From positions 1 through 28,596 of the forward strand of contig JAURBD010000005.1 of the NCBI GenBank assembly GCA_030829155.1: 28,596 bases of DNA, in the 5' to 3' direction. The notes under the pieces were generated by a model that saw nothing but the letters and a program-made list of their open reading frames with translations, had not been told where the DNA came from and did no database searches. Source of the stretch: Flavobacteriaceae bacterium (GTDB taxonomy: Bacteria > Bacteroidota > Bacteroidia > Flavobacteriales > Flavobacteriaceae). Positions 1 to 9,002 of the stretch are shown here, one piece after another; position 1 is the stretch's first letter, and each line of letters starts with the position of its first letter. Both the position numbers and the translations under genes were made by a program.

Positions 1-1
1 A

Positions 2-40
2 GTTGTGAAAGGCGGAATACACTGTATCGCCAAGAAATAA
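2..40 (+). CDS. C-terminal end of a gene cut by the window start, possibly agmatine/peptidyl-arginine deiminase family
   Basis: Only the last 12 codons and a TAA stop are present; the frame reads VVKGGIHCIAKK and stops at 40, 8 bases before the end of the convergent valS. The GGIHCI stretch resembles the C-terminal catalytic-cysteine signature (GG-x-HC) of the agmatine deiminase/PAD family, in which the nucleophilic Cys lies close to the C-terminus. That assignment is an inference from a very short match. No sequence outside the window is available to support it. Confidence 0.4.
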   Translation, partial: VVKGGIHCIAKK

Positions 41-48
41 AAATTTAT

Positions 49-2679
49 TTATAAAGCTGCCAAGCTTTTCTGTAATACTTCTATTTTTTTTAAAGCATCA
101 GCTTCTTTTTTTCGCTCATTAGCAAGCACTTGTTCTGGAGCGTTAGAAACAAAGCGTTCATTTGCCAATTTCTTTTGAATAGATAATAAAAAACCATTCA
201 AGTATTTGAGTTCTTTATCTATTTTTTGTCGCTCTTTTTCAATATCAATTTTACCTTCAAGTGGAATAAAAAATTCCAGACCATTTACACGAAAAGCTCC
301 CCCTTGTTTTTCTGGTGATGATTTTAGATAATCAATGCTAATAAGCTGTCCCATTTTTTGAATCAAGGATTCAAAAGGGATTTCTGCTGAAGAACCGATT
401 ACTTGAAGAGCCAGTTTTTCCTTAAATCCAATTTGTTTTTCTTTTCGGAAATTTCGTATTCCACCAATTACTGCCTTAGCAGCATAAAAGCGATTGATAA
501 TCTCTACATTAAATGACTTGAATATTGGCCATTTACTAATAACCAATGCCTCATTTTGAGATCTTTTGTCCATATCATGCCAGAGTTCTTCTGTAATGAA
601 AGGCATAAATGGGTGTAATAATTTTAAATTTTGTTCAAACAAAGATCGAATTTCTTTTAGGGTTTTCCCATCAATTGGATCACCATAGGATGGTTTTATT
701 GCTTCAAGCAGCCAAGAGCAGAAATCATCCCAAATAAGTTTATAAGAAGTCATCAAAGCATCTGATAAGCGGTATTTATCAAAATGATCATTGATAGTTT
801 CTAGAGTTTGATGAAATTTATGATCGTACCATTGGAGTGATTCACTATTCACTATGGATTGGCTTTTATTTTCATCAACTTCCCAACCATCAATTAGACG
901 ATATGCATTCCATATTTTATTTGCAAAACTTTTTCCTTGTTGACATAAGCTTTCGTCAAACAACAAATCATTCCCAGCAGCTGAGCTGAATAATAAACCT
1001 ATACGAACAGCATCAGCACCGAAATCCTCTATGAGTTTAATTGCATCTGGAGAATTACCTAATTGCTTGGACATTTTTCTTCCTTGTTTATCTCGAACAA
1101 GTCCAGTTAAATAAACTTTAGAAAAAGGTTTTTCTTTACGGTATTCATAGCTCGAAATTATCATACGAGCAACCCAGAAAAACAATATATCCGGTCCCGT
1201 TACTAGGTCTTTGGTTGGATAATAATAGTTTATCTCTTCGTTATCAGGGTTTCGAATTCCGTCAAAAACAGAGATAGGCCACAACCAAGAAGAAAACCAA
1301 GTGTCTAAAACATCGTCATCTTGACGAAGATCACTTGCCTTTAAATTTTTATTTCCAGATTTTAAATGTACCATTTCTAATGCTTTATCAATTGAAGTAG
1401 CTACTACAAAATCATCAGGGTTATTACTATAATAATAAACTGGTATTTGTTGTCCCCACCATAATTGTCGAGATATGTTCCAATCTCGAATGTTTTCCAT
1501 CCAATGGCGATAGGTATTCTTGAATTTATCTGGAACTAAAGTAACATCATCTGATTCAAGTACAGCTTTGATAGCTGGTTTTGCAAGTTCCTCCATTTTC
1601 AAATACCATTGGTCAGATAAACGGGGCTCAATAACTGCCTTAGTTCGTTCAGAAGTGCCCACTTTGTGGGGGTAATCTTCTTTTTTAACTAATACACCTA
1701 GGTCTTCTAGCTCTTTTGAAATGGATTTCCGAACTTCAAATCGATCCATAGCTTCATAGTGAAGTCCCTGAGCATTTAAGGTTGCATCTGGATTAAAAAT
1801 ATCAATAATTTCTAATCCGTGTTTTTCTCCCAAAGCTTTGTCATTGACGTCATGTGCTGGGGTTACTTTCAAACAGCCTGTTCCAAATTCTATTTCAACA
1901 TAATCATCTTCAATGATTGGTATCCAGCGGTTAGCAATTGGAACTTTTGCCTTTTTCCCTTTTAAATGTTCAAAACGTTCATCTTCTGGGTGAATGCAAA
2001 TTGCCGTATCTCCAAAAATAGTTTCAGGACGAGTTGTTGCAACTATCAAGGGATTCTCAACCCCCTCTACTTCATAAGCTACATGATATAAAAAACCTGC
2101 TTTTTCTTCATAAATAACTTCTTCATCAGACAAAGTTGTTTGTGCTTCTGGATCCCAATTAACCATGCGATAACCCCTATAAATCATCCCTTTTTTAAAC
2201 AGATCAACGAATACTTGAATTACAGATTCTGACATTTCTGCATCAAGAGTAAACTTGGTTCTATCCCAGTCACAAGAAGCTCCCAATTTTTGAAGTTGTT
2301 TTAAAATAACTCCTCCATATTCCTCTGTCCAATTCCAAGCATGCTCTAAGAACTCTTCTCGTGTTAAGTCATTTTTATCAATTCCTTGTTTCTTTAATCG
2401 AGCTACCACTTTAGCTTCTGTAGCAATCGATGCGTGATCGGTACCAGGAACCCAGCAGGCGTTAAATCCTTGCATTCTAGCTCTTCGAATCAAAATATCT
2501 TGCAAAGAAACGTTTAGCATATGGCCCATATGAAGTACACCTGTAACGTTTGGTGGTGGGATTACTATAGAATATGATGGACGTTTATCCGGTGTAGATG
2601 CAAAATACTTATTACTAAGCCAGTAGTCGTACCATTTCTTTTCGACAGTTGCGGCTTCAAACTTTGAGGAAATCGACAT
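49..2679 (-). CDS. valS: valine--tRNA ligase
   Basis: Cytoplasmic class I aminoacyl-tRNA synthetase that charges tRNA-Val and hydrolyses mischarged Thr-tRNA. The 876-residue length is normal for the family. The HIGH-type ATP site reads HMGH at residues 50-53 after the PPPNVTG motif, and the KMSKS loop reads KMSKQ near 535-539, a variant at the last position. The CP1 editing domain carries TTRPETIFGDTA near 215-226. The tail from about 810 is a charged coiled coil, the tRNA-binding arm typical of ValRS. The ATG at 2679 is about 28 nt downstream of a good flavobacterial promoter box, and no T-box-like leader fits in that distance. It is transcribed divergently from the DUF1573 gene. Confidence 0.98.
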   Translation of the reverse strand: MSISSKFEAATVEKKWYDYWLSNKYFASTPDKRPSYSIVIPPPNVTGVLHMGHMLNVSLQDILIRRARMQGFNACWVPGTDHASIATEAKVVARLKKQGIDKNDLTREEFLEHAWNWTEEYGGVILKQLQKLGASCDWDRTKFTLDAEMSESVIQVFVDLFKKGMIYRGYRMVNWDPEAQTTLSDEEVIYEEKAGFLYHVAYEVEGVENPLIVATTRPETIFGDTAICIHPEDERFEHLKGKKAKVPIANRWIPIIEDDYVEIEFGTGCLKVTPAHDVNDKALGEKHGLEIIDIFNPDATLNAQGLHYEAMDRFEVRKSISKELEDLGVLVKKEDYPHKVGTSERTKAVIEPRLSDQWYLKMEELAKPAIKAVLESDDVTLVPDKFKNTYRHWMENIRDWNISRQLWWGQQIPVYYYSNNPDDFVVATSIDKALEMVHLKSGNKNLKASDLRQDDDVLDTWFSSWLWPISVFDGIRNPDNEEINYYYPTKDLVTGPDILFFWVARMIISSYEYRKEKPFSKVYLTGLVRDKQGRKMSKQLGNSPDAIKLIEDFGADAVRIGLLFSSAAGNDLLFDESLCQQGKSFANKIWNAYRLIDGWEVDENKSQSIVNSESLQWYDHKFHQTLETINDHFDKYRLSDALMTSYKLIWDDFCSWLLEAIKPSYGDPIDGKTLKEIRSLFEQNLKLLHPFMPFITEELWHDMDKRSQNEALVISKWPIFKSFNVEIINRFYAAKAVIGGIRNFRKEKQIGFKEKLALQVIGSSAEIPFESLIQKMGQLISIDYLKSSPEKQGGAFRVNGLEFFIPLEGKIDIEKERQKIDKELKYLNGFLLSIQKKLANERFVSNAPEQVLANERKKEADALKKIEVLQKSLAAL

Positions 2680-2707
2680 ATTGGTCTGATTTTTGTTAAA
2701 TATAAAG

Positions 2708-2737
2708 CAAAAGTAATTTTCTTAAAGGGATTTCAAA
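2708..2737 (-). promoter_or_regulatory. valS promoter (Bacteroidota type)
   Basis: On the minus strand TTTG (2737-2734) is followed after 18 bases by TACTTTTG (2715-2708). This matches the Bacteroidota primary sigma consensus of TTG near -33 and TAnnTTTG near -7. It predicts a start of transcription near 2701 and a leader of about 20 nt. Confidence 0.7.
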
Positions 2738-2786
2738 AGGAATCAGATCACTTTTGTTATGCTTTTTTCTATGAATTAAAATTATG

Positions 2787-2793
2787 TATATTG
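2787..2793 (+). promoter_or_regulatory. probable -7 box of the DUF1573 gene
   Basis: TATATTG resembles the TAnnTTTG box with one T missing. It lies 18 bases before the ATG at 2812 and overlaps an in-frame TTG that could otherwise be taken as an upstream start. No clear -33 TTG is seen at the expected distance, so the promoter call is moderate. Confidence 0.45.
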
Positions 2794-2811
2794 CAAATAC
2801 TAAACACGAGT

Positions 2812-3189
2812 ATGAAAAATTTAATTACCGCTTTCAGTTTTTTTTTAGCGTTCAATTTTGGAAGCTTTGCTCAAACCAGTGGGCCAAAAATAGAGTTTGA
2901 ATCCAATGTTATTGATTATGGAGAAATTTCAAGAGGCAGTGACGGAATTCGTGTTTTTACTTTTGTAAATAAAGGTGATAGACCTCTTGAAATAACTAAG
3001 GTATACTCTTCCTGTGGCTGTACTATCCCTAAGAAACCAGAGGCTCCAATTCCACCTGGGGAAACTGGAGAAATTCAAGTTAAATACGACACCAACAGAT
3101 TGGGTCCGATTCGTAAAACCATTACTGTAAATTCAAACTCTGCAGAAACACCTATTGTTTCACTGAAAATAAAAGGAGTGGTTCAATAA
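2812..3189 (+). CDS. DUF1573 domain exported protein
   Basis: A 125-residue protein with an N-terminal signal peptide (MKNLITAFSFFLAF...FAQ, cleavage expected after about residue 21) followed by one DUF1573 domain. The domain has the typical IxFExxxxDYG start, a central SSCGCT motif and the PGETGEIQVKYDTN stretch, giving an Ig-like/MSP-type beta-sandwich fold. Such proteins are abundant in Bacteroidota, secreted or periplasmic, and of unknown function. The frame extends seven codons upstream to a TTG, but that TTG lies inside the apparent -7 promoter box, so the ATG at 2812 is chosen. Confidence 0.85.
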   Translation: MKNLITAFSFFLAFNFGSFAQTSGPKIEFESNVIDYGEISRGSDGIRVFTFVNKGDRPLEITKVYSSCGCTIPKKPEAPIPPGETGEIQVKYDTNRLGPIRKTITVNSNSAETPIVSLKIKGVVQ

Positions 3190-3192
3190 CTC

Positions 3193-3596
3193 TCATAACA
3201 ATGTTTTTAAAACAAATCGATAAATAAGTTTTACTTCGTTTCTTTTCATTGCTAGTTTTATTTTATTTCCAGGTTTCTTTTGAAATAGCTGAGTCATATC
3301 CTGCAGCTTTATGTCATCTAATCTTTTACCATTAATTGAGATTATTACATCTCCCACTTTCAAAGTCATGAATTGATATTAAATCGTTGTTAGACAAAAT
3401 GCTTTTTATTGACACCAAAATCTAATAAAAAATTAAGGGCTACTCTATTAATTTGAACTTGTAATACGATTAGGTTATTAATTAACTTAAAAGAAAAAGT
3501 TCGCTTTTTAAAGCCTTCTGGAAAATGAAAACTGGATTGATTAAACAAAGAGAAAGAGCTACAAAAATAAAATATGAATAAAATTATTCTTAAATA
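3193..3596 (-). pseudogene. decayed retropepsin-like aspartyl protease with PDZ domain (internally deleted)
   Basis: Two remnants of one gene family lie in order on the minus strand. Bases 3596-3390 encode a hydrophobic, signal-like stretch followed by FKLINNLIVLQVQINRVALN and FLLDFGV, the N-terminal strand and active-site loop of the aspartyl-protease proteins common in Bacteroidota; the catalytic DTG/DSG here reads DFG. No ATG precedes it, and it ends at a stop at 3392-3390. Bases 3369-3193, in another frame, encode 58 residues of a PDZ domain (LKVGDVIISINGKRLDD ... FVLKTLL stop), which is how those proteins end. The middle of the protease domain and the first part of the PDZ domain, probably a few hundred residues, are missing. 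Lost start, lost catalytic residue, frame change and deletion all indicate a dead gene. Confidence 0.8.
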
Positions 3597-3763
3597 TTAT
3601 TTTATGGAAATGGGGTATAATTCGGTCTTCTATTTTAATTACATTTTTTTTTGCAAAAGAGTAATCCTAAAAAAAAGAATACATAAAAAAACCTAACAAA
3701 AAATATTCCAATTAATATGTTATAATTTTTTTTTAGATATTTGCGAAATTATTTTAATACAAA

Positions 3764-4957
3764 ATGCCCATTTTATCAAATAAGGGAAGAAACCTTCCAG
3801 AATCTCCCATAAGAAAATTAAGTGCTTTTGCGACTAAAGCAAAAACTGAAGGAGTTCATGTATTTCACCTCAACATTGGACAACCTGATATTGATTCTCC
3901 AAAAGATTCAATTGATGTAGTTCGTAACAATAATCTGAAGCTACTTCCTTATGAGTCATCTGAAGGGTCATTAAGTTTTAGAAAATTACTTTGTACTTAT
4001 TACAAAAGAAATAAAATTGAAGTTCTTCCCGAAGACATCATTGTTACGACCGGAGCAAGCGAGGCATTAGCATTTACCCTGAATTGTATTTGTGATGCTG
4101 GTGATGAGATTATCATACCTGAACCTTTTTATGCAAACTACAACGGTTTTGCTGCTGCATCAAGTGTAAAAGTTATACCTATAGTTTCATTATTTGATGA
4201 ACAATTTTGCCTCCCTTCAATCTCTACCATTGAAAAAAAAATCACAACAAGAACCAAGGCAATTTTAATCTGCAATCCAAGTAACCCTACTGGATATCTA
4301 TACTCACAAGAAGAAATCAAATTGCTGGGAGATCTTGCACTAAAACATAATATTTTTTTAATTGTTGATGAAGTTTATCGAGAATTTATTCATAGTGAAG
4401 TAGATAAACACTTTTCGGTATTACAATATGAAAAGTTAAAAGATCATGCAATCATGATAGATTCGGTTTCTAAACGTTACAGTCTTTGTGGAGCACGAGT
4501 TGGATTCATGGTTTCAAAAAACAAAAATCTAATCTCGACTGCTCTAAAATTTGCCCATTTACGTTTATCTCCTGCCACTTTAGCTCTTATGGCTAGCGAA
4601 GCTGCTATCAATTCTGACCCAGAATATTTGATCCACGTAAAAAATGAATATTCAAAACGAAAAAAAACCTTAATTCAAGCTTTAGAAAAAATTGATGGCG
4701 TTCGAGTTTCCAATCCAAAGGGAGCTTTTTACTGTATTGTAGAATTACCTGTTGAGGATGCGGAAGAATTTTCTAAATGGATGTTAACTGATTTTACTTA
4801 TCAAAATGAAACAGTTATGTTTGCCCCTGCAGCTGGTTTTTATTCTACTCCTGGGTATGGAAAAAAACAAATTAGAATGGGTTTTGTTTTAAACCAAAAA
4901 GACTTGTTACGCTGTGCAAAAATTCTAGAAAAAGCCTTAAAGGCTTATTCCAATTGA
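3764..4957 (+). CDS. PLP-dependent class I/II aminotransferase
   Basis: A 397-residue fold-type I aminotransferase. The PLP lysine is K237 in the SVSKRYSLCGARVG motif, with R245 as the likely substrate-carboxylate arginine partner. NPSNPTG is at 171-177 and DEVY (D202, Y205) precedes the lysine, all as in the aspartate/aromatic aminotransferase family. Substrate cannot be read from sequence. The ATG at 3764 follows an A/T-rich region with an imperfect ATTTG box at 3739-3743. MurB begins 21 bases after its stop, so the two may share a transcript. It is one of three class I aminotransferases in the window and is not part of the aromatic operon. Confidence 0.85.
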   Translation: MPILSNKGRNLPESPIRKLSAFATKAKTEGVHVFHLNIGQPDIDSPKDSIDVVRNNNLKLLPYESSEGSLSFRKLLCTYYKRNKIEVLPEDIIVTTGASEALAFTLNCICDAGDEIIIPEPFYANYNGFAAASSVKVIPIVSLFDEQFCLPSISTIEKKITTRTKAILICNPSNPTGYLYSQEEIKLLGDLALKHNIFLIVDEVYREFIHSEVDKHFSVLQYEKLKDHAIMIDSVSKRYSLCGARVGFMVSKNKNLISTALKFAHLRLSPATLALMASEAAINSDPEYLIHVKNEYSKRKKTLIQALEKIDGVRVSNPKGAFYCIVELPVEDAEEFSKWMLTDFTYQNETVMFAPAAGFYSTPGYGKKQIRMGFVLNQKDLLRCAKILEKALKAYSN

Positions 4958-4978
4958 ATTGAGTTTTCTATCTTGTGT

Positions 4979-6004
4979 ATGCTTAAAAAAACACAATTGA
5001 AAACAATCGAAGAAAACAAATCCATAAAAGCATATAATACGTTTGGTGTTGAATGTTTTAGTGAATATTTCACTCGTGTTAATTCGGAAGAAGAACTTCG
5101 TGAGATACTTTTGAATAAAAACTTTAAAAAAAAATTTATCTTAGGTGGTGGAAGTAATTTACTGCTTACCAAAAAAATATTAGGATTATGCATACATGTT
5201 AATCTTAAAGGAATCCATAAAGTTGAAGAAAATGAAGAACATATTGTACTTGAAGTTCAAGCAGGGGAAAACTGGCACAAATTTGTTGTTTGGACTATAA
5301 ATCAAGGATATGGTGGCCTAGAAAATTTATCCCTAATTCCTGGAAATACTGGCACTGCCCCTATTCAAAATATTGGTGCTTACGGAGTTGAATTGAAAGA
5401 CAGTTTTGTAAGCTGTATGGCTATGAATGTTCAAACTGCAGAAATAAGTAAATTCAATCTTGAAGATGTAGCATTTGGTTACCGAACCTCTATTTTTAAA
5501 ACTACTTTAAAAGGAAAATATGTAATTACTTCTGTTCAATTTCGGTTGACCAAAAAAAACCATAAACTCAAAACAAGTTATGGGGCAATTAAAGAGGAAA
5601 TGGGAAATATACCTGTATCTCCAAAAAGCATTGCTGATGCAGTAATTTCAATTAGAGAACGTAAACTTCCAGATCCCAAAGTAATTGGGAATGGTGGAAG
5701 TTTCTTTAAAAACCCAATAATTAAAGAAAAACAATTTGAAAACTTATTAGAAAAATATCCTGAAATACCCTACTACAGAATGAATAGTTCTGAAATCAAA
5801 ATTCCAGCTGGGTGGTTAATTGAATCTCTTGGTTTCAAGGGTTATAAAAAAGGTGATGCAGGTGTTCATAAAGATCAAGCTCTGGTATTGGTTAATCATG
5901 GAAAAGCTTCGGGTCAAGAAATTTTAGTATTATCACAAGAACTTCAAAAAAAAGTAAAAGACATCTTTGATATTTATTTAGAAATTGAAGTGAATATCTA
6001 TTAA
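4979..6004 (+). CDS. murB: UDP-N-acetylenolpyruvoylglucosamine reductase
   Basis: FAD-dependent cytoplasmic enzyme that reduces UDP-GlcNAc-enolpyruvate to UDP-MurNAc in peptidoglycan synthesis. Starting at the ATG at 4979 it has 341 residues. The FAD-binding signature GGGSN is near 56-60, GNTGTAPIQNIGAYG near 122-136, GYRTSIFK around Y168-R169 (the YR-S motif of type I MurB), and NGGSFFKNP near 239-247 with the catalytic proton donor Ser near 241. The C-terminal domain ends with the HKDQALVLVN stretch typical of the family. The frame extends two codons upstream to a TTG, but the ATG is preferred. It ends next to dtd, which converges on it. Confidence 0.96.
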   Translation: MLKKTQLKTIEENKSIKAYNTFGVECFSEYFTRVNSEEELREILLNKNFKKKFILGGGSNLLLTKKILGLCIHVNLKGIHKVEENEEHIVLEVQAGENWHKFVVWTINQGYGGLENLSLIPGNTGTAPIQNIGAYGVELKDSFVSCMAMNVQTAEISKFNLEDVAFGYRTSIFKTTLKGKYVITSVQFRLTKKNHKLKTSYGAIKEEMGNIPVSPKSIADAVISIRERKLPDPKVIGNGGSFFKNPIIKEKQFENLLEKYPEIPYYRMNSSEIKIPAGWLIESLGFKGYKKGDAGVHKDQALVLVNHGKASGQEILVLSQELQKKVKDIFDIYLEIEVNIY

Positions 6005-6457
6005 TTACTCTTTATTCTTTGAGTCGAGTTGTAAAGTTACCGGACCATCGTTGCACAAAGAAACTTGCATGTCTGCACCAAAAATTCCAGTTGCAATGGG
6101 TTTGTTCAAAATCTTTTCTATTTGAGATATAAAAGCCTCATATAGAGAGATTGCATGTTTATGTTTTGCCGCACGTATATAAGAAGGTCGGTTTCCTTTC
6201 TTTGTAGCAGCCATTAAAGTAAACTGACTGACCAAAAGGAGGTCTCCATTAATATCGAGAAGCGAACGATTCATTATTCCATTTGAATCTGAAAAAATCC
6301 GAAGTTGTGTTGTTTTTTTGACGATCCAATTGACATCTTCAATAGTGTCTGCCATTTCAATTCCCAACAAAACTACCAAGCCTTGTTTGATAGAACCAAC
6401 ATTTTCTTGGTTAACTTCTACTTTGGCATTTTTTACTCGTTGAATTACTACACGCAT
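6005..6457 (-). CDS. dtd: D-aminoacyl-tRNA deacylase
   Basis: A homodimeric 150-residue enzyme that removes D-amino acids, and glycine mischarged on tRNA-Ala, from tRNA. It shows both family signatures: SQFTL at 77-81, with the following ATKKGNRPSY stretch, and the cross-subunit Gly-cisPro loop NDGPVT, with G138-P139. Length and the MRVVIQRV start are standard for the bacterial family. It begins 2 bases after the rsgA stop, so it is probably the second gene of an rsgA-dtd transcript. Confidence 0.96.
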   Translation of the reverse strand: MRVVIQRVKNAKVEVNQENVGSIKQGLVVLLGIEMADTIEDVNWIVKKTTQLRIFSDSNGIMNRSLLDINGDLLLVSQFTLMAATKKGNRPSYIRAAKHKHAISLYEAFISQIEKILNKPIATGIFGADMQVSLCNDGPVTLQLDSKNKE

Positions 6458-6459
6458 AA

Positions 6460-7389
6460 TTAATTTCTGTAGGGGGTGTCTTCCTCCAAGAGTTGAAGAT
6501 AACTTTTGTATCGAGATGCAGCAATTGTTTTATTTTCAACTCGTTCTTTTACCGCACATTTAGGTTCATCTACATGAAGACAATTGTTAAACTTACAGGA
6601 GTTTTTTATTTTTAAAAATTCAGGGAAATAATTTCCCAGTTCTTCTGATTCCATGTCAACAACTCCAAAACCCTTGATTCCTGGAGTATCTATTATTCTT
6701 GCGTTTCCATCCAAATCAAACATTTCGGCAAAAGTGGTTGTGTGCTGTCCTTGCTGATGTTGTTCAGAAATTATTTTTGTTTTTAAGTTTAAATCTGGAG
6801 CTATTGAATTGATTAAAGTAGATTTACCTACACCACTGTGCCCAGAAAACATCGTGGATTTACCCTCCATCAATCTCGAAACAAAGTCTACATCTTCTTT
6901 TTTAAAACTTGAAATCTGATGAGAAGTGTATCCTATCTTTTGATAAACACTTTGCATCCGCTTTACCTCTTGTTTTTCTTCCTCAGAATAGGTATCCATT
7001 TTATTAAACAATAAAATAGCTTGAATTTGATAGGCTTCGGCGGTGATTAAGAATCGATCAATAAAAGAAAAAAACGTTGGTGGATTGTTTAAAGTAATCA
7101 ATAAAAAAGCTTGATCAATATTGGATGCGATAATATGGGTTTGCTTAGATAAATTCACAGATTTTCTAACAATGTAATTATCCCGAGGTTCAATTGCATT
7201 GATTATTCCTTGTGATTCTTCTTCTTTCTCTACTTCAAAATCAACTCTATCTCCTACTGCAATGGGATTGGTACTCTTGATTCCTTGGATCCTAAACTTC
7301 CCTTTTATTCTGCATGAATAAAATTCTCCACTAGTATCTTTTACAAGATACCAACTGCCTGTTGAACGATAAACAATTCCTTTATTCAA
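6460..7389 (-). CDS. rsgA: ribosome small subunit-dependent GTPase A
   Basis: Circularly permuted GTPase that acts in late maturation of the 30S subunit. An OB-fold occupies about residues 1-75. The G motifs come in the permuted order G4 (NKMD, 129-132), G1 (GHSGVGKST, 183-191), G3 (DTPG, 234-237). A C-terminal zinc knuckle follows with C265, C270, H272 and C278. Length 309 is typical. The ATG at 7389 lies 20 bases from a TATCTTTA box on the same strand; the gene is divergent from gpmI. Confidence 0.97.
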   Translation of the reverse strand: MNKGIVYRSTGSWYLVKDTSGEFYSCRIKGKFRIQGIKSTNPIAVGDRVDFEVEKEEESQGIINAIEPRDNYIVRKSVNLSKQTHIIASNIDQAFLLITLNNPPTFFSFIDRFLITAEAYQIQAILLFNKMDTYSEEEKQEVKRMQSVYQKIGYTSHQISSFKKEDVDFVSRLMEGKSTMFSGHSGVGKSTLINSIAPDLNLKTKIISEQHQQGQHTTTFAEMFDLDGNARIIDTPGIKGFGVVDMESEELGNYFPEFLKIKNSCKFNNCLHVDEPKCAVKERVENKTIAASRYKSYLQLLEEDTPYRN

Positions 7390-7409
7390 TTATAACGTTT
7401 TTGAAAGTT

Positions 7410-7440
7410 TAAAGATAGGATAGAAATCTTTATGCGACAA
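7410..7440 (-). promoter_or_regulatory. rsgA-dtd promoter
   Basis: On the minus strand TTG (7440-7438), a 20-base spacer, then TATCTTTA (7417-7410), one mismatch from TAnnTTTG. The spacing fits the Bacteroidota -33/-7 arrangement. Confidence 0.6.
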
Positions 7441-7458
7441 TTTCATTGACATATTTGC

Positions 7459-7466
7459 TATCTTTG
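7459..7466 (+). promoter_or_regulatory. gpmI operon -7 promoter box
   Basis: TATCTTTG is a perfect TAnnTTTG box, 15 bases before the gpmI ATG. A well-spaced -33 TTG is not obvious; the nearest TTG (7446-7448) is too close. The box is back to back with the rsgA promoter in the 92-base divergent gap. Confidence 0.6.
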
Positions 7467-7481
7467 CAGTAAAAATAATTC

Positions 7482-9002
7482 ATGGCTCAAAAAGCAATTT
7501 TGATGATTCTCGATGGCTGGGGAAAATCTGCTGACTCCAGGGTTTCCGCTATCGATCAAGCACAAACTCCCTTTATCGATAGTTTGTATAAAAATTACTC
7601 CAGCAACAGTCTTCGAACCGACGGAATGCATGTTGGACTCCCAGACGGTCAAATGGGTAATAGCGAGGTAGGTCATGTAAATCTTGGAGCTGGTCGTGTC
7701 GTTTATCAAGACTTGGCAAAAATCAATTTAGCAATTGAGAACAATACGCTAAAAGATGAAATCGTATTGAAAGAAGCCATTGCATATGCAAAAACTAATA
7801 AGAAAAAAATTCATTTAATGGGTTTGGTTTCTGATGGCGGAGTTCATTCTCACATAAATCACATCAATGCTTTACTGGGTATTTTTGCTGAAGAAAAAAT
7901 GGATGAAGTTTATCTACATGCTTTTACCGATGGTAGGGATGTTGATCCAATGTCTGGGAAAAAATTCATTAAAAGCATAGAAGAAACCATGTCCAAGACT
8001 ACAGGGAAAATAGCTTCTGTGATTGGACGTTATTATGCTATGGACAGGGATCAACGCTGGGAGCGTGTTCAAAAAGCATATGACCTTATTGTTCGCGGAA
8101 ATGGAACTGTCGTGAATGATTTTGCCAGCGCAATTCAAGATTCATATGACCAAAACATAACCGATGAGTTTATCGATCCTTTGGTTGCAAAAAATAAAGA
8201 TGGAAATGCACTAGCTCCCTTAGAGGCTAATGATGTAGTAATTTTCTTTAACTTCAGAACTGATCGAGGCCGCGAATTGACTCAGGCACTTTCACAAAAA
8301 GCATTTGTAGATCAGGGAATGGAGCCACTAAATTTATATTATGTTACCCTCACCAATTATGATAGTTCTTTTAAAAATGTAAATGTAATTTTTGATAAAG
8401 AAAATCTAAAAGATACTTTGGGAGAAACCTTGTCTAACGCTGGTAAAATCCAAATTCGAATTGCTGAAACTGAAAAGTATCCTCACGTTACTTTCTTTTT
8501 TAACGGTGGTAGAGAGGAACCTTTTGCTGGAGAAGAGCGTATTCTTTGCCCTTCCCCAAAAGTAGCTACCTATGATTTGCAACCCGAAATGAGCGCATTT
8601 GAAATTCGAGATGCAATCCTTCCAGAGATTCAAAAAGAAACTGCAGATTTTATTTGTTTAAATTTTGCAAATCCAGACATGGTTGGACATACTGGAGACC
8701 TTGATGCGGCGATTAAGGCTTGTGAAACTGTCGATAGTTGTGCTCAGGCGGTTATCGAAGCTGCATTGACTCAAGATTATGCTACTTTAGTTATTGCTGA
8801 CCACGGGAATTGTGAAACCATGATAAATCCAGATGGAAGTCCAAATACAGCTCACACAACCAATCCTGTTCCAATTATCTTGGTAGATAATCACAAGAAA
8901 AAAATAACTTCTGGTGTTTTGGGAGATCTAGCTCCTACTGTCCTCGATTTAATGGACATTGAACAACCAGAGGCAATGACACAAAAATCTTTACTCCTAT
9001 GA
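7482..9002 (+). CDS. gpmI: 2,3-bisphosphoglycerate-independent phosphoglycerate mutase
   Basis: Mn-dependent glycolytic enzyme that interconverts 3- and 2-phosphoglycerate. The 506-residue length fits the iPGM family. The alkaline-phosphatase-fold metal site begins with ILDGWG (D11), and the phospho-serine nucleophile is S61 in GQMGNSEVGHVN. VSDGGVHSH and DGRDVDP follow for the transferase domain, and NPDMVGHTGD plus ADHGNCE complete the C-terminal metal ligands. It is the first gene of an overlapping set: its stop overlaps the next ATG by 4 bases. Confidence 0.98.
   Translation: MAQKAILMILDGWGKSADSRVSAIDQAQTPFIDSLYKNYSSNSLRTDGMHVGLPDGQMGNSEVGHVNLGAGRVVYQDLAKINLAIENNTLKDEIVLKEAIAYAKTNKKKIHLMGLVSDGGVHSHINHINALLGIFAEEKMDEVYLHAFTDGRDVDPMSGKKFIKSIEETMSKTTGKIASVIGRYYAMDRDQRWERVQKAYDLIVRGNGTVVNDFASAIQDSYDQNITDEFIDPLVAKNKDGNALAPLEANDVVIFFNFRTDRGRELTQALSQKAFVDQGMEPLNLYYVTLTNYDSSFKNVNVIFDKENLKDTLGETLSNAGKIQIRIAETEKYPHVTFFFNGGREEPFAGEERILCPSPKVATYDLQPEMSAFEIRDAILPEIQKETADFICLNFANPDMVGHTGDLDAAIKACETVDSCAQAVIEAALTQDYATLVIADHGNCETMINPDGSPNTAHTTNPVPIILVDNHKKKITSGVLGDLAPTVLDLMDIEQPEAMTQKSLLL

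Noticed and set aside
2680..2790. T-box or other tRNA-sensing leader for valS
   Set aside because: The promoter lies only about 28 bases from the ATG; there is no room for a T-box and no hairpin plus T-run on that strand.
2791..2811. TTG start adding seven residues to the DUF1573 protein
   Set aside because: The TTG is part of the apparent -7 promoter box and the added residues precede a normal signal peptide that begins at the ATG at 2812.
3600..3763. A further small gene or RNA upstream of the aminotransferase at 3764
   Set aside because: The stretch is very A/T-rich with frequent stops in all frames and no stable hairpin; only an imperfect ATTTG promoter-like box at 3739-3743 is visible.
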